A DNA stretch of 64,000 nt from Petrachloros mirabilis ULC683. GTDB taxonomy: Bacteria > Cyanobacteriota > Cyanobacteriia > Thermosynechococcales > Thermosynechococcaceae. A program made the translations under genes and the position numbers. Positions 51,274 through 60,936 of this stretch are shown here, one piece after another. The stretch covers positions 72,407 through 136,406 of the forward strand of contig NZ_WVIC01000002.1 in the NCBI RefSeq assembly GCF_009939295.1. Reading direction: 5' to 3'. The notes below the pieces were generated by a model that ran no database searches, was not told the DNA's origin, and saw only the letters and a list, made by a program, of their open reading frames with translations. How positions within the stretch are numbered: the first letter of the stretch is position 1; the number at the start of each line of letters is the position of its first letter.

Positions 51274-52644
51274 ATGATCGCGGTAGCAGTTTTAGCAGCA
51301 GGTAAAGGCACACGCATGAAGTCCAGCCTGCCGAAAGTTTTACATGAGCTGGGCAGCAAATCTTTGCTGGTGCGAGTCTTAGATACGGTTGATTCCCTTG
51401 ACCCCCAGAAACAACTGGTCATTGTTGGCTATGGTGCCGATAGGGTGCGAGCATCCCTTCAACATCGGCCTGGGATCGAGTTTGTAGAGCAACGTGAGCA
51501 GTTGGGCACCGGCCATGCTGTGCAGCAGCTTTTGCCAGCCCTACAAGGCTTTGATGGCAATTTGCTCATTCTGAATGGGGATGTGCCCTTATTGCGCTCG
51601 GAAACCTTGAAACTCTTGGTGCAAATCCACCACGAATGCCAGAACGATGCCACGATTTTGTCGGCTCACTTACCCCACCCCCAGGGATATGGACGGGTCT
51701 TTTGCGATAGCCATAATCAATTGCGGGAGATTGTCGAAGACCGCGATTGCAATGCGGCTCAAAAGCAAAATCACCGCATCAATGCCGGGGTGTACTGTTT
51801 TCGCTGGTCTAAACTGGCCGCAGTTCTGCCCCGCCTGAGTGCTGATAATGATCAGCAAGAATATTATTTGACCGATGCCGTCACCAATCTATCCCAGGTC
51901 ATGGCCGTGGATGTGGAAGATTATCAAGAAATCCTGGGTATCAACGACCGCAAACAGTTGGCGACAGCCGCCAACATTTTGCAGAACCGGGTCAAGGATG
52001 AGTGGATGATGGCTGGTGTCACCTTAATTGATCCAGATAGTATCTCGATTGAGGATACAGTGGTGATCCAACCTGACGTGGTGATTGAGCCGCAAACGCA
52101 CTTACGCGGTCAAACCACCATTGGCACGGGCAGTTGCATTGGCCCTGGCACTTTGCTGGAAAACTGCACCATTGGAGAAAATGTTACGGTTCTCTATTCG
52201 GTGCTGCGAGCTAGTCAGGTGGCCGATGGGTCCTGTATTGGCCCCTACACTCATTTTCGGGGACAGGTGCAAGTCGGGAGTGGTTGCCGCGTGGGAAATT
52301 TTGTGGAGCTAAAGCAAACCACCCTGGGCGATCGCACCAATGTAGCCCATCTGTCTTACCTGGGAAATACCACCGTAGGCACCCAGGTCAATATTGGTGC
52401 GGGTACAATTACGGCCAATTACGATGGTGTCCACAAGCACCCGACCCAGATTGGCGATCGCACCAAGACTGGATCCAATACCGTTCTGGTCGCTCCCCTC
52501 ACCCTAGGGCAGGATGTCACCGTGGCAGCCGGATCCACCGTTACCGAAGATGTAGGCGATGACGCCCTGGTGATTGCGCGATCGCGTCAAGTGGTGAAGC
52601 CCGGTTGGCGGCTACCCAACTCAGACCCCCCAGAGGCCGTCTGA
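51274..52644 (+). CDS. glmU: Bifunctional GlcN-1-P acetyltransferase/GlcNAc-1-P uridyltransferase GlmU
   Basis: 456 residues. The uridyltransferase domain has [29 protein letters not shown] and LNGDVPLL; the C-terminal left-handed beta helix has repeats ending in the acetyltransferase active-site region ([36 protein letters not shown]). It makes UDP-GlcNAc for peptidoglycan and lipopolysaccharide. The last codons and the stop (EAV, TGA at 52642-52644) lie inside intergenic repeat copy B, so that repeat supplies the end of the protein. Confidence 0.97.
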   Translation: MIAVAVLAAGKGTRMKSSLPKVLHELGSKSLLVRVLDTVDSLDPQKQLVIVGYGADRVRASLQHRPGIEFVEQREQLGTGHAVQQLLPALQGFDGNLLILNGDVPLLRSETLKLLVQIHHECQNDATILSAHLPHPQGYGRVFCDSHNQLREIVEDRDCNAAQKQNHRINAGVYCFRWSKLAAVLPRLSADNDQQEYYLTDAVTNLSQVMAVDVEDYQEILGINDRKQLATAANILQNRVKDEWMMAGVTLIDPDSISIEDTVVIQPDVVIEPQTHLRGQTTIGTGSCIGPGTLLENCTIGENVTVLYSVLRASQVADGSCIGPYTHFRGQVQVGSGCRVGNFVELKQTTLGDRTNVAHLSYLGNTTVGTQVNIGAGTITANYDGVHKHPTQIGDRTKTGSNTVLVAPLTLGQDVTVAAGSTVTEDVGDDALVIARSRQVVKPGWRLPNSDPPEAV

Positions 52645-52790
52645 AAAGCCTCATTCATCCCTGCATTAGCCCCCCCTGACCCCCCAATTTTGGGGGGAGA
52701 AAGCCAAAAACTCTGATCATTTCCCTCCAGAATTACGCCCTTCGGGCACGCTGCGCGAGGGGGGGCTAGGGGGGCAAGTGCAAGGTCTAA
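52630..52790. repeat. Dispersed intergenic repeat, copy B
   Basis: Inverted relative to copy A. It begins with CAGAGGCCGTCTGAAAAGCC at the glmU 3' end, passes GCATTAGCCCCCCCTGACCC, CCCCCCAATTTTGGGGGG, GAATTACGCCCTTCGGGCAC and ends GAGGGGGGGCTAGGGGGGCA. Close identity to copy A over about 145 bp suggests recent spread in this genome. Confidence 0.88.
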
Positions 52791-52815
52791 GCGACTTCTC
52801 AAACAAGCTTTCAGC

Positions 52816-55719
52816 CTAACCCTCTGGCTCCAACATCGACACGGTGCCCAGATTGCCGTCCAGGTAAACCCGTTGGCCATCTCGCAACCATTCAGTGGCG
52901 TGGGGAATATCCATCACTGCGGGGATGCCATATTCTCGCGCCACGATGGCTCCATGAGATAATCGCCCCCCCACCTCAGCGATAATGCCACCTGCCCTTG
53001 CCAGTAGCGGTGCCCAGCCCGCATCGGTATAGGGCACCACTAAAATGGTGGTGCGGTCAATCTCCCCACTCAGATCTCGCAGAGATTTCAACACCTTCAC
53101 ACGGCCTTCGAGGGCACCGGGGCTGGCAGCAATGCCCTGCCTGTGAGCGGTATCAAGCTGTGGCTGGCGGCTCAAGGTATGGCGGGGCGGTGGAGTGCCA
53201 TAGATCACAAAGGGAACTTGGGTGAGAGCTTGATCTTGGCCAAATTGCGATCGCCGCTCTGCAATCACAGACCCCAAGGCCAATAGACCCTGGGGTTCAG
53301 CCACACCCCCCCGAACCTCACGTAGCTTCAGAAAGAAAATATCCCCTGGGGTTTGGAGTTGATGGGCTGCCAGCCAATTCTTTTCTATGGACAACACATG
53401 GACACGCAGATGAGCCAGCAGTTGATTATAGACTGTGGCCACTTTACCCTTGAGAGACAATCGCGCTTGTACCTGCTGAACCTGCCAAGTTTGGCCAAGG
53501 ACAGCGGGGGTAGGGGGTGAAGGGTGACTCACCAGTTGCGCTAGCAGCTCACGGACTGGATGGGGATCTTCTCGCCAGGTGGGAACGGCAATATCGGTTG
53601 CCACTTCGCTCAGATGCCCATACTGATCCAGAAATTGCTCCAGTTGAGCCAAAATGCTGTCTCCATCTGGCAGCTCTTCTAGGGTGGCAAAGAGTTGAGC
53701 AGCCGTCCAATGGGGGTGTGTCTGTTGATCTCCGAGGAGGTTCCGGCAGGCAGCAGCCAGATTTTGGAGCGATCGCAGGGCTTGGGTTTCTGGCAAGACA
53801 CCGGTTTCAAGGGCAGCATCGGGTACCTTGAGAATGGCTTGCCGCAGTGCCGCACTCAGGGGAGCCAGAATGCTGAAATAGGTCGCCTTTTTCAGCACCG
53901 TGAGCAGGGTGTCTATCTGAGTTAACACCTGTTCAGGGGAAAGGGTCGAGAGCGACTGATCAGCCAGTTGCTGCAACAGCGGTTGAAAGTGGGTCTGATC
54001 GGCCTGGTCAAAATCGTTATCCAGACGCCATTCTCGCCGCACTAATCGCCACAAGCCCGGTATATTCCGCAAGGTAGACCCCAGGGAGGGGCGGCTGATC
54101 GAGGCCCCCCGCGTCAGAAATTCCAGACTTTCAGGGGGTAAGCCCATCCGCCGAAAAATATCCCCTAGCAGGGTGGCATTGAAGTAAGCCCGACTGTAGT
54201 GCAGGGTTGCGGTTTCCCGAAAGTTTAAGCCCTGAGCCCGGTTAGCCAGCACCAGGGTAAACAAATCGCCCCAGGCTCCGCAGGTGAGGGGCTGGTTAAC
54301 CGACCAAGTGAGCGGGTGAATTACCCCTGGAATCACCTCAGCGGCAATTTTGCGAGTCCAAATAGGCTGAAGGGTAGTAATGGGTCGCGCTTGCAGGAGC
54401 CACAGAGTGTGGCCATCGTAAGTCCACTCCACATCTTGGGGGAGCCCATGGTAGCGGCTTTCTAGTTCTCTAGCCAGGTGTGCCGCCTGCTGAACCAGAG
54501 ATCTGGGCACGACTCCGGTTTGGCCTTCTACAATCAGGTCTTCGGTGTGAACTGCATCTCCGCCTTCTGGGAACCGCACCCGATACTGCTCTGGTGTGAC
54601 TTGGCCTGAGACAACTAGGCTGGCCGCTCCGGGCAGACATTCTACTGCGACCCAATTTTCGTCCCCGGCTAAAGGGTCACGGCTAAAGGCGACGCCGGAA
54701 AAAATCCCGTCAATTTGGTGTTGCACCAAAATGGCCATGCCACCCTCTGCCACCCCTCGATCTTGGCGATACTGAACGGCGTGGAATTGACTGTAGGCAT
54801 CCTGACAGTCTGCAATGGCTTCTCGCAGAATTGCCCGGGACTGCACCCCCAAAAAAGTTTGGTATTGACCCGCTGCCGAGGCTCCTTCTGCATCTTCTCC
54901 AATTGCTGAAGATCTGACCACCAAAGGGTTCTGAGGGCTTGGCTCCAAGGTCATGATCAGAGGCTCTGCGTCATCTCCAGGGGGTAGAACCCAACCCTGG
55001 GGAACTGAATAGCCCCATTGTTTGAGCTGGGCTAGGGTGGCCGCCTTGGCTCCAACTTTACGAGCCTCTAAGGCTTGATCTAGGGATAGAAGGGTACGAT
55101 CGCCTCGAAAAAATTGAAACATGGGCTGGGAATCTGCCTGGGCTTGTTGAGGGCTAAGAGCCAGATCGTCGGGGATCTGCTGGTAAATCCAGGCCATGAG
55201 CGCAGAGAGTGCGATCGCAGCCAAAGTTTCCGGCACATCCTGACGCAACAGCGCGATTGTCATGGGGAGGAGCAATAGCACCAGGTGGCGACCGCGTTGG
55301 CGCTCCCGCACTAGCGTAAAACTGACGCCCCCGATCACAAAAACTGCGAGAGCAACCTGCCAGCTATAGACGACGATCCCCCAGGCGACATTGGTGGTGC
55401 CCGCTCCCCGACCCAACCAGTATCGTCCAGCGACCAAGGCAATCAAGGCCACCAGTTGCCAGGTCGCATCTGCCGGAAACACCCCCCGAGCTGCCAGGAC
55501 GGCGGCAATCCCCTTGGCCGCCTCGAACAACACCGCCAAAATGCCGATGACCGAGCCGCCATGGTAAAACGCTGCCGACACTCCCACGTTGCCAGTCCCC
55601 AACTCAGCCAACCGTTTGCCGGTTAGCAGTTGGGTCAGCCAGCCTGTGATCGGCAGTCCCCCAATGCCAAAGCAGCCCACCAGGAGCAAAAGCGCTCCCC
55701 AAACTTGCGCATACATCAT
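52816..55719 (-). CDS. Fusion: PlsY-like membrane domain plus ATP-grasp/His-domain phosphotransferase
   Basis: 967 residues. Residues 1-190 are membrane helices like PlsY acyltransferase (LAELGTGNVGVSAAFYHGGS, LFEAAKGIAAVLAA), but the GGKG-type phosphate loop reads GRGAGTTN, so catalysis is doubtful. A PEP-synthase/rifampicin-phosphotransferase-type ATP-grasp domain follows (about 200-470: VGAKAATLAQLKQWGYSVP, VVRSSAIGEDAEGASAAGQY, GIFSGVAFSRDP, VEWTYDGHTLWLLQARPITT), then a helical linker. A C-terminal swivelling phospho-His domain carries GGRLSHGAIVAREYGIPAV. The TIM-barrel PEP/pyruvate domain is missing, as in RPH-type phosphotransferases. The substrate is unknown; it could be membrane-associated. 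Confidence 0.87.
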   Translation of the reverse strand: MMYAQVWGALLLLVGCFGIGGLPITGWLTQLLTGKRLAELGTGNVGVSAAFYHGGSVIGILAVLFEAAKGIAAVLAARGVFPADATWQLVALIALVAGRYWLGRGAGTTNVAWGIVVYSWQVALAVFVIGGVSFTLVRERQRGRHLVLLLLPMTIALLRQDVPETLAAIALSALMAWIYQQIPDDLALSPQQAQADSQPMFQFFRGDRTLLSLDQALEARKVGAKAATLAQLKQWGYSVPQGWVLPPGDDAEPLIMTLEPSPQNPLVVRSSAIGEDAEGASAAGQYQTFLGVQSRAILREAIADCQDAYSQFHAVQYRQDRGVAEGGMAILVQHQIDGIFSGVAFSRDPLAGDENWVAVECLPGAASLVVSGQVTPEQYRVRFPEGGDAVHTEDLIVEGQTGVVPRSLVQQAAHLARELESRYHGLPQDVEWTYDGHTLWLLQARPITTLQPIWTRKIAAEVIPGVIHPLTWSVNQPLTCGAWGDLFTLVLANRAQGLNFRETATLHYSRAYFNATLLGDIFRRMGLPPESLEFLTRGASISRPSLGSTLRNIPGLWRLVRREWRLDNDFDQADQTHFQPLLQQLADQSLSTLSPEQVLTQIDTLLTVLKKATYFSILAPLSAALRQAILKVPDAALETGVLPETQALRSLQNLAAACRNLLGDQQTHPHWTAAQLFATLEELPDGDSILAQLEQFLDQYGHLSEVATDIAVPTWREDPHPVRELLAQLVSHPSPPTPAVLGQTWQVQQVQARLSLKGKVATVYNQLLAHLRVHVLSIEKNWLAAHQLQTPGDIFFLKLREVRGGVAEPQGLLALGSVIAERRSQFGQDQALTQVPFVIYGTPPPRHTLSRQPQLDTAHRQGIAASPGALEGRVKVLKSLRDLSGEIDRTTILVVPYTDAGWAPLLARAGGIIAEVGGRLSHGAIVAREYGIPAVMDIPHATEWLRDGQRVYLDGNLGTVSMLEPEG

Positions 55720-55840
55720 CAGCAGGTTCCCTGTTCCAATTCCAAATGCATCAGCAGAACCCAGTTGTTCTTAATTATGCCGCCGGAACGGGAAACCTCA
55801 AAAAACTCTCAAGGTCAAAACTCTGAACCCCACGCTCCCT

Positions 55841-56113
55841 TCATCCTACAGGAGCCAGTTGTCGGGCCAATGGCTTGGGTGCTGGGCAGGGGATCTCACA
55901 AGTAATTGCGGCTGGAATAGACATCACCCGCAATTCGTGGGGGTAGCGAGGGCGGGGATCATTGACCAGCCAAATGGGGGGCACCATCACAGGATCATAG
56001 TAATCAATGACATCAGACACCCCAGGTCGAGCCTTGAGTTCAACCGTTGCCCCCGGGGGGTACTCAAGTATCTCGTCCCAATCGGGAAGCTCAGGGGTGG
56101 CTTTGACATCCAT
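55841..56113 (-). CDS. Hypothetical small protein
   Basis: 90 residues. Acidic/Pro-rich, with DWDEILEYPPGATVELKARP, SDVIDYYDPVMVPPIWLVND and a PRPRYPHELRV region. No family recognised; it resembles short conserved cyanobacterial proteins with a strand-rich fold. Separated by 121 bp from the PlsY-like fusion gene and by 240 bp from the MFS gene. Confidence 0.5.
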   Translation of the reverse strand: MDVKATPELPDWDEILEYPPGATVELKARPGVSDVIDYYDPVMVPPIWLVNDPRPRYPHELRVMSIPAAITCEIPCPAPKPLARQLAPVG

Positions 56114-56239
56114 GATTCAGTGCAAAATGGTATTATTTGCTACTATTCTAGTTCGATTTGGACATGAAGCCAAATTTCTGTATTAAAAAATACAAAATTT
56201 AATTTGTGTCAGGAGTTCAAGACTAGTATGCCGTCAGGA

Positions 56240-56271
56240 AAATTTTGAGGGGTCGAAGACTCTCAAAATTT
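56240..56271. terminator. Inverted repeat in the 56114-56352 gap
   Basis: AAATTTTGAG (56240-56249) and CTCAAAATTT (56262-56271) form a 10-bp stem with a 12-nt loop. It is downstream of the MFS gene on the minus strand and could end that transcript. No gene is seen in this gap. Confidence 0.45.
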
Positions 56272-56352
56272 AACCCTATTCTCCTTCTCTCGTGCAATTT
56301 ACCCCTCAAATCAAAACTGACAGGCTAGTCGGTTTGATTGGGTGGTGCCAAT

Positions 56353-57612
56353 TCAGACGGGGTCGCCCCATGGCAGCGTCGGTTTTTCCTGTCTAAACAG
56401 GGGAATCGCCAGTATTGCAGATAGAAGCTGGACACCGCCAAACAACGCCAGGGTAGGAACAAAGCCCCAGCGCAACACTTCCCCGAAGATTAAGCTGCCG
56501 ACGCCAAATCCGGTAAATAGGGCAAATACCTTCAGTCCCATAATTTGACCCAAGGTCTCATCCGTGCCCAAATCGCTGACAATACCGACAAAGAGCGGCT
56601 GGGTAAAGTCATACCCCAAGGACAGCACCAAAATAGCAGCCGTGGTGGCAAAGGTCGGAATCTCTGGAATCATCGCCAGTCCAGCGACCGCTGCCATAGC
56701 CAGTCCCGGCGGGATTAGCCAGCGACGCCCCCACCGATCTACGGCTCGACCAATCAAGCCACTAAAAATCAAACCAGGGATGCCATAGCCCAAAATGGTC
56801 AATCCAATTCTCAGTTCGCCCATGCCATAGCGCTCGGTTAAATATAAGCCCAGCCAGGTATAGACCCCAGAATGGTAGATGCCGTTCCACAACACATAGC
56901 CATAGGTGCGACATCCCCGAGCGTGGGAGAGAACGGCTCGATACCCCGCAAAAATCTGAGATAGGGTGGGTAGTTTTTCCACTTTGGGGGCGTCAAAGAG
57001 GGCACCATATCGTCGCAGGTGCCACAGGACAAGCGCCGCAGCGGTGGCAGTCCCGATAAATAAAAATTGCCAGCCCGTGAAGGGCTCTAAAATGGCACCG
57101 CCAGCGGAACCCACAGCCATTCCCCCCTCCATGGCGGCAAAAACCAGCCCCAGCTTGGCGCCCCGCTGGTGATAGGGAAACAAGTCTCCAATCAGGGCAA
57201 AGGTCAAAGGAATGACGCCACTAGCCGCCAACCCGGTTAACAAACGCCACAGGGTCATTTGAGTCGCCGTTTGAGCCGTAGCCGTAAGGGCAGTACACAG
57301 AATAAACACCCCCAGGGAAATGCGCATGACTGGCCACCGGCCAAAGCGATCGGACAAAATTCCGTAGAACAACGCCGCGAGTGCATAGGCCAGCATATAG
57401 GCGGGGACGATCAGGCCAATCTCCTGGGCGGGAACCTGAAATAGCATTGCTAGGCGTGGAATCAGCGGGGCAATCATATAGCCCTGTAAGAAAATTAAAC
57501 CCGCTGCGATCGCCAACAACTGAAACATCCGCTCGTGCTGACGCAGCCGCTGGTTTTGATCTATTTCTTCACGGTGACTGCGGTTGAATTCCTGCGGTTC
57601 AAAGTCAGGCAT
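56353..57612 (-). CDS. MFS transporter
   Basis: 419 residues from ATG 57612 (MPDFEPQ); GTG at 57624 is an alternative. Twelve predicted membrane helices after a charged cytosolic N-terminus. MFS motif A appears as YGILSDRFGRWPVM between helices 2 and 3 and recurs as GLIGRAVDRWGRRWLIPPG in the second half. It resembles drug/metabolite H+ antiporters in general; the substrate cannot be read from sequence. Confidence 0.88.
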   Translation of the reverse strand: MPDFEPQEFNRSHREEIDQNQRLRQHERMFQLLAIAAGLIFLQGYMIAPLIPRLAMLFQVPAQEIGLIVPAYMLAYALAALFYGILSDRFGRWPVMRISLGVFILCTALTATAQTATQMTLWRLLTGLAASGVIPLTFALIGDLFPYHQRGAKLGLVFAAMEGGMAVGSAGGAILEPFTGWQFLFIGTATAAALVLWHLRRYGALFDAPKVEKLPTLSQIFAGYRAVLSHARGCRTYGYVLWNGIYHSGVYTWLGLYLTERYGMGELRIGLTILGYGIPGLIFSGLIGRAVDRWGRRWLIPPGLAMAAVAGLAMIPEIPTFATTAAILVLSLGYDFTQPLFVGIVSDLGTDETLGQIMGLKVFALFTGFGVGSLIFGEVLRWGFVPTLALFGGVQLLSAILAIPLFRQEKPTLPWGDPV

Positions 57613-57741
57613 GGCAATCCGCACTCCCCACGGCTTAAGTGCTTCCTAGATATTGTCAGGAAGTCTTGACCTTATAGAGTCTAAAGACCCAGCCCGAATT
57701 GGTCAAGCCAAGCAATAGCGCCTAGTGGTCTGTCAAGAATA

Positions 57742-59124
57742 CTAGGCGTGAGAGGACGCGTGCAGAAAGGCAACACATTCGACGTGAGCCGTTTGGGGGA
57801 AAAAGTCAGCGGGTTGTACTCGATGCAGGTGATATCCCTGTTGGCAGAGAATGTGCAGATCCCGAGCTAGGGTTGCAGGGTTGCAGCTCATATAGACAAT
57901 TCGGGGAGGCTGAAGTTGGCCAAGGTGCTGAAGCAAGCCCAGTGCGCAACCTTTACGAGGGGGGTCAAGAATGAACAGGTCTGCTTGTTGAATGGTAGAG
58001 AAACAATCTTCTACAGCACTGGTCGTAAACGTGACATTGGCAATGTGATTGAGTGCGGCATTGGCCTGGGCTTGAGCCACGGCAGCCCCTTGGATTTCAA
58101 TTCCTAAAACTGACTTAACCCGTTGGGCAATGGGCAGGGTGAGGGTGCCAATTCCGCAGTAGAGATCCACCACGCGCTCGTGACCTTGGAGTTGAAGATG
58201 GGTCAGGATATTCTGCAACAAGGCTTCTGCCTGCTCGGTGTAGATCTGGAAAAAAGGAGTAGCCTCGATTTGCCAGGTCAGCCCCATGAATTGCTCGTAC
58301 AGATAGGATCGCCCCGCAAGGCACTGGGTTTGCTCCCCAAAGATGCGGTTGGTGCGATCGCAGTTCACATTCACACAGACCCCCACCACATTTGGATAGC
58401 GCTGAAGCCAGTCTTGAGCCTGTTCTGCCAATCCGGGCAGATCCGAAGAAAACGCCACCAGAGTCACCAGAATTTCACCAGTCTGACGGCCAATCCGAAA
58501 TCCCAGATGGCGGAGACCGCCTTGATGGCGTTGCTCATCATAAATGGGCCAGCTCTGCTGCTGAATATCCTGCTTGATCTCGGCTAGCAACGGATTTAAG
58601 CGCGGATCCTGAACCGGACATTGGTTCAAATTCACCAAGCGATGGCTACCCTTGCGGTAGTAGCCCGCCAACACCTGACCTGCCTGTCCCCGCTTCAGGG
58701 GATAGGTGACCTTGTTGCGATAGCCCAAGGGATCCGGGGCTGCCAACACCGATTCAACTGGAGGATTGGGGATTTTGCCAATGCGCTGAAGCGCCTGAAT
58801 GACTTGATTGCGTTTGGCTTGCAGTTGGTAAGCGTAATCTACCGTTTGCCACTGGCACCCCCCGCACTTATCGGCCACAATGCAGGCAGGTCGAATCCGG
58901 TGGGGAGAAGACTCTAAAAGCTGGTTGAGGATGCCATGGGCATAGTTGGGCTTGACATGGGTGAGCCGCACTCGCACCCGATCACCCGGAACGCTATCGG
59001 GAACAAAAACAATCTGACGATGCTCACCCCAATGAGCAACACCGGTTCCAGTGGCGCTGAGATCATCAATTTCAAGTTCAAGATATTGACCTGCTTTCCA
59101 CAGGGGTGTGAGCGAATCTAACAA
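57742..59124 (-). CDS. rlmD: 23S rRNA (uracil-C5)-methyltransferase, RumA/RlmD family
   Basis: 460 residues, TTG start at 59124. It has an N-terminal TRAM domain (YLELEIDDLSATGTGVAHWG), a [4Fe-4S] Cys set (CIVADKCGGCQWQ and CPVQDP), SAM-binding VVDLYCGIGTLTLPIAQ, LDPPRKG, and the catalytic Cys in YMSCNPATLARDL. It makes m5U in 23S rRNA (U747 or U1939 type). The exact target position is not decided by sequence; cyanobacterial genomes often have one such enzyme. Confidence 0.93.
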   Translation of the reverse strand: MLDSLTPLWKAGQYLELEIDDLSATGTGVAHWGEHRQIVFVPDSVPGDRVRVRLTHVKPNYAHGILNQLLESSPHRIRPACIVADKCGGCQWQTVDYAYQLQAKRNQVIQALQRIGKIPNPPVESVLAAPDPLGYRNKVTYPLKRGQAGQVLAGYYRKGSHRLVNLNQCPVQDPRLNPLLAEIKQDIQQQSWPIYDEQRHQGGLRHLGFRIGRQTGEILVTLVAFSSDLPGLAEQAQDWLQRYPNVVGVCVNVNCDRTNRIFGEQTQCLAGRSYLYEQFMGLTWQIEATPFFQIYTEQAEALLQNILTHLQLQGHERVVDLYCGIGTLTLPIAQRVKSVLGIEIQGAAVAQAQANAALNHIANVTFTTSAVEDCFSTIQQADLFILDPPRKGCALGLLQHLGQLQPPRIVYMSCNPATLARDLHILCQQGYHLHRVQPADFFPQTAHVECVAFLHASSHA

Positions 59125-59333
59125 CAGAGCACCTCATCAGACCTGCATGAAAATAGTTTTTTCGAGTGAACGTCTATTGTTGAGGATTTAAGGGTAGACC
59201 TCGATTCTCAACTAACTTTGGTCAGAGTATTTTTTGACCATGGCCAGCCCATCCACAGATCCCATAGCAATCCTAAATCCGTTTTGAACCAAGACACCCT
59301 GCATAACCCCCCCGCTGTCACCTCTCCTGTTCT

Positions 59334-59517
59334 GGGCTACGGTGTACACACAAGTCTTGAAAAATTCAAAATCTTTGCACTCGCCCCCCTAGCCCCCCAA
59401 TTCTGGGGGGAACTAGTTCTAACTTTCGGATTTCTCCCCCCAATTTTGGGGGGGTGGGGGGGCTAATGCAGCGTGGAACACGGAGAACTAGAGATGTGTG
59501 TACACGGTAGCCTGTTC
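59334..59517. repeat. Dispersed repeat, copy C, inside an inverted-repeat frame
   Basis: The centre has GCCCCCCTAGCCCCCCAATT...TCCCCCCAATTTTGGGGGGG and CTAATGCAG as in copies A and B. Outer arms GGGCTACGGTGTACACACAA and, in reverse complement near 59495-59517, GGCTACCGTGTACACACA match at about 18 of 19 bases. The element thus looks like a MITE-sized insertion. The region 59125-60049 otherwise has no real gene. Confidence 0.75.
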
Positions 59518-59564
59518 TGGAAGAGGGGCTGGGGGCGAAGGTCTTATGGAGTAACCTCTGCGAT

Positions 59565-59616
59565 CGCAACAACAAAACCCTGGAGCACATCTACATCGGT
59601 CACCGCTTCACGACCA
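59565..59616 (+). repeat. Gene-fragment repeat, left copy
   Basis: AACAACAAAACCCTGGAGCA...CATCTACATCGGTC...CCGCTTCACGACCA recurs with two visible changes at 60937-60992. It encodes NNKTLEHIYIGHRFTT in one frame. The pair flanks the MntA/HepT and HsdS-remnant region, 1.37 kb apart. Confidence 0.8.
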
Positions 59617-60049
59617 ATTTTCCAAGGGGCGACACCGTTCGCGTAGCGTTGCGAAGCAAAATGCCTGGAAAAACTGTTTGAATTGTATTCAAACATGACC
59701 AGTAATGTCTAGCGACCTGGCCCCAAGCTGGGACATGCGGGTCGAGACATAATCACCTTCCATTGTTTGACTAAACTAAGTTCTGACGCTATATGCACAT
59801 ACAAAAATACGCTGTTACAGGTATCGAGGATTTGTTGCTCTGTGGCTGAAATCACCTAAGCTCGCGACCTCAATATAGAATGAAATAACCCTGTCCTTAC
59901 TGGGAGGATTCGGTTAATGGAGAATGGAAAATTGAAAATTGTCTTTTCTATTTAGATCAGAAGCCGCAGGCTTTGGGTGATTTTGGGTTCGACGCTATAA
60001 TTTTGATGTTGTAATTGAGTCGTTCCGGGGATTGGAAGGAATTGCACCA

Positions 60050-60343
60050 ATGGCACTATTGGATACCTTGAGAGAGCAGCGATCTCAGATCTTGCAAGTT
60101 GCAGCGCGGCATGGAGCATTTAATGTTCGCGTGTTTGGCTCAGTCGTGTGGGGAGAAGAAACCGCAGAAAGCGACATTGATTTTTTGATTGATTATGACA
60201 AAGATCAGGCGACGGCTTGGTTTCCCGGCGGCCTATTAATGGATTTGCAAGATTTGCTAGGGCGCAAAGTCGATATTTTAACAGATCAGGGAATCAGCCC
60301 CCGGATTCGGGAAAAAGTTTTATCCGAAGCACAGCCTCTATGA
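60050..60343 (+). CDS. mntA: MntA-type minimal nucleotidyltransferase antitoxin
   Basis: 97 residues from ATG 60050 (MALLDTLREQR). It has the MNT signature GSVVWGEETAESDIDFLIDY (GSx10DxD). Known: MntA antitoxins add AMP groups to the Tyr of HepT toxins (HEPN family) and block their RNase activity. The stop overlaps the hepT ATG (ATGA at 60340-60343), the normal operon layout. Confidence 0.88.
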   Translation: MALLDTLREQRSQILQVAARHGAFNVRVFGSVVWGEETAESDIDFLIDYDKDQATAWFPGGLLMDLQDLLGRKVDILTDQGISPRIREKVLSEAQPL

Positions 60344-60687
60344 TTTCTGAGCGCGATCGAGTCTACCTAGAGCACATTCTAGACTGCACCGCCCTGATTC
60401 AAACCTAAACCCGCCCTGGCAAAGCCGACTTTATGGCAAATTCGCTCGTTCAGGATGCCGTATTGCGGCGGTTGCAAACAATGGCAGAATCGACTCAGCG
60501 GCTCTCTGAAGCCCTAAAGCTCACAGCACCTACGATCGACTGGCGGGCATTAGCGGGGTTTCGCAATGTTTTGGCTCATGATTATCTCGGTGGAATTGAC
60601 CTTGAGCAAGTTTGGGCTGCGGTTGAGCGTTACTTGCCGGAATTAGAAACGGTATTGCAGAGATTCATGGACGAGGATGGACGATAA
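60340..60687 (+). pseudogene. hepT: HepT (HEPN) toxin interrupted by one in-frame TAA
   Basis: Reading from ATG 60340: MISERDRVYLEHILDCTALI, QT, then TAA at 60406-60408, and in the same frame TRPGKADF and on to RFMDEDGR ending at 60687. Without the TAA it would be a full HepT of about 115 residues, with the HEPN motif RNVLAHDY (R-x4-H and the modified Tyr) intact. The stop likely replaced a Tyr or other sense codon. An internal ATG at 60433 could give only an 84-residue N-truncated product. Inference: the toxin has been disabled by one point mutation while the antitoxin remains. Confidence 0.85.
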
Positions 60688-60779
60688 AGAACAAACCGCG
60701 ATCGCAACTATCTTCTCCGAAATGGATGCTGAAATCACCGCCCTCGAACAACGCCGCGACAAAACCCGTGCCCAAAGAC
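60677..60779 (+). pseudogene. HsdS specificity-subunit C-terminal remnant
   Basis: From ATG 60677 the first 33 codons read MDDKEQTAIATIFSEMDAEI and TALEQRRDKTRA, matching the C-terminal coiled-coil end of type I restriction S subunits (EQ-x-AIA-x-I...D-x-EI-x-ALE-x-RR-x-K-x-x-x). It overlaps the hepT 3' end in another frame and then loses HsdS identity. No hsdR/hsdM is present. Confidence 0.75.
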
Positions 60780-60936
60780 CTCTTCCACGAAGCCGTCCCC
60801 CAATACCCCCACCTTGCGCGGCATTGTGCCCGACTGGGACGATCAGACTTGGGCGATCGCACCCTCCTCTGCCTGCCTGCCCAATCTTCAGGAACTTGGC
60901 TAGCGGCTGCCGTGCTGCCTGTGACCGATTCGCTGC

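Noticed and set aside
59125-60049. Short open frames in the 0.9-kb gap
   Set aside because: They fall in repeat copy C and its inverted arms and are mirror images of each other, with no coding features.
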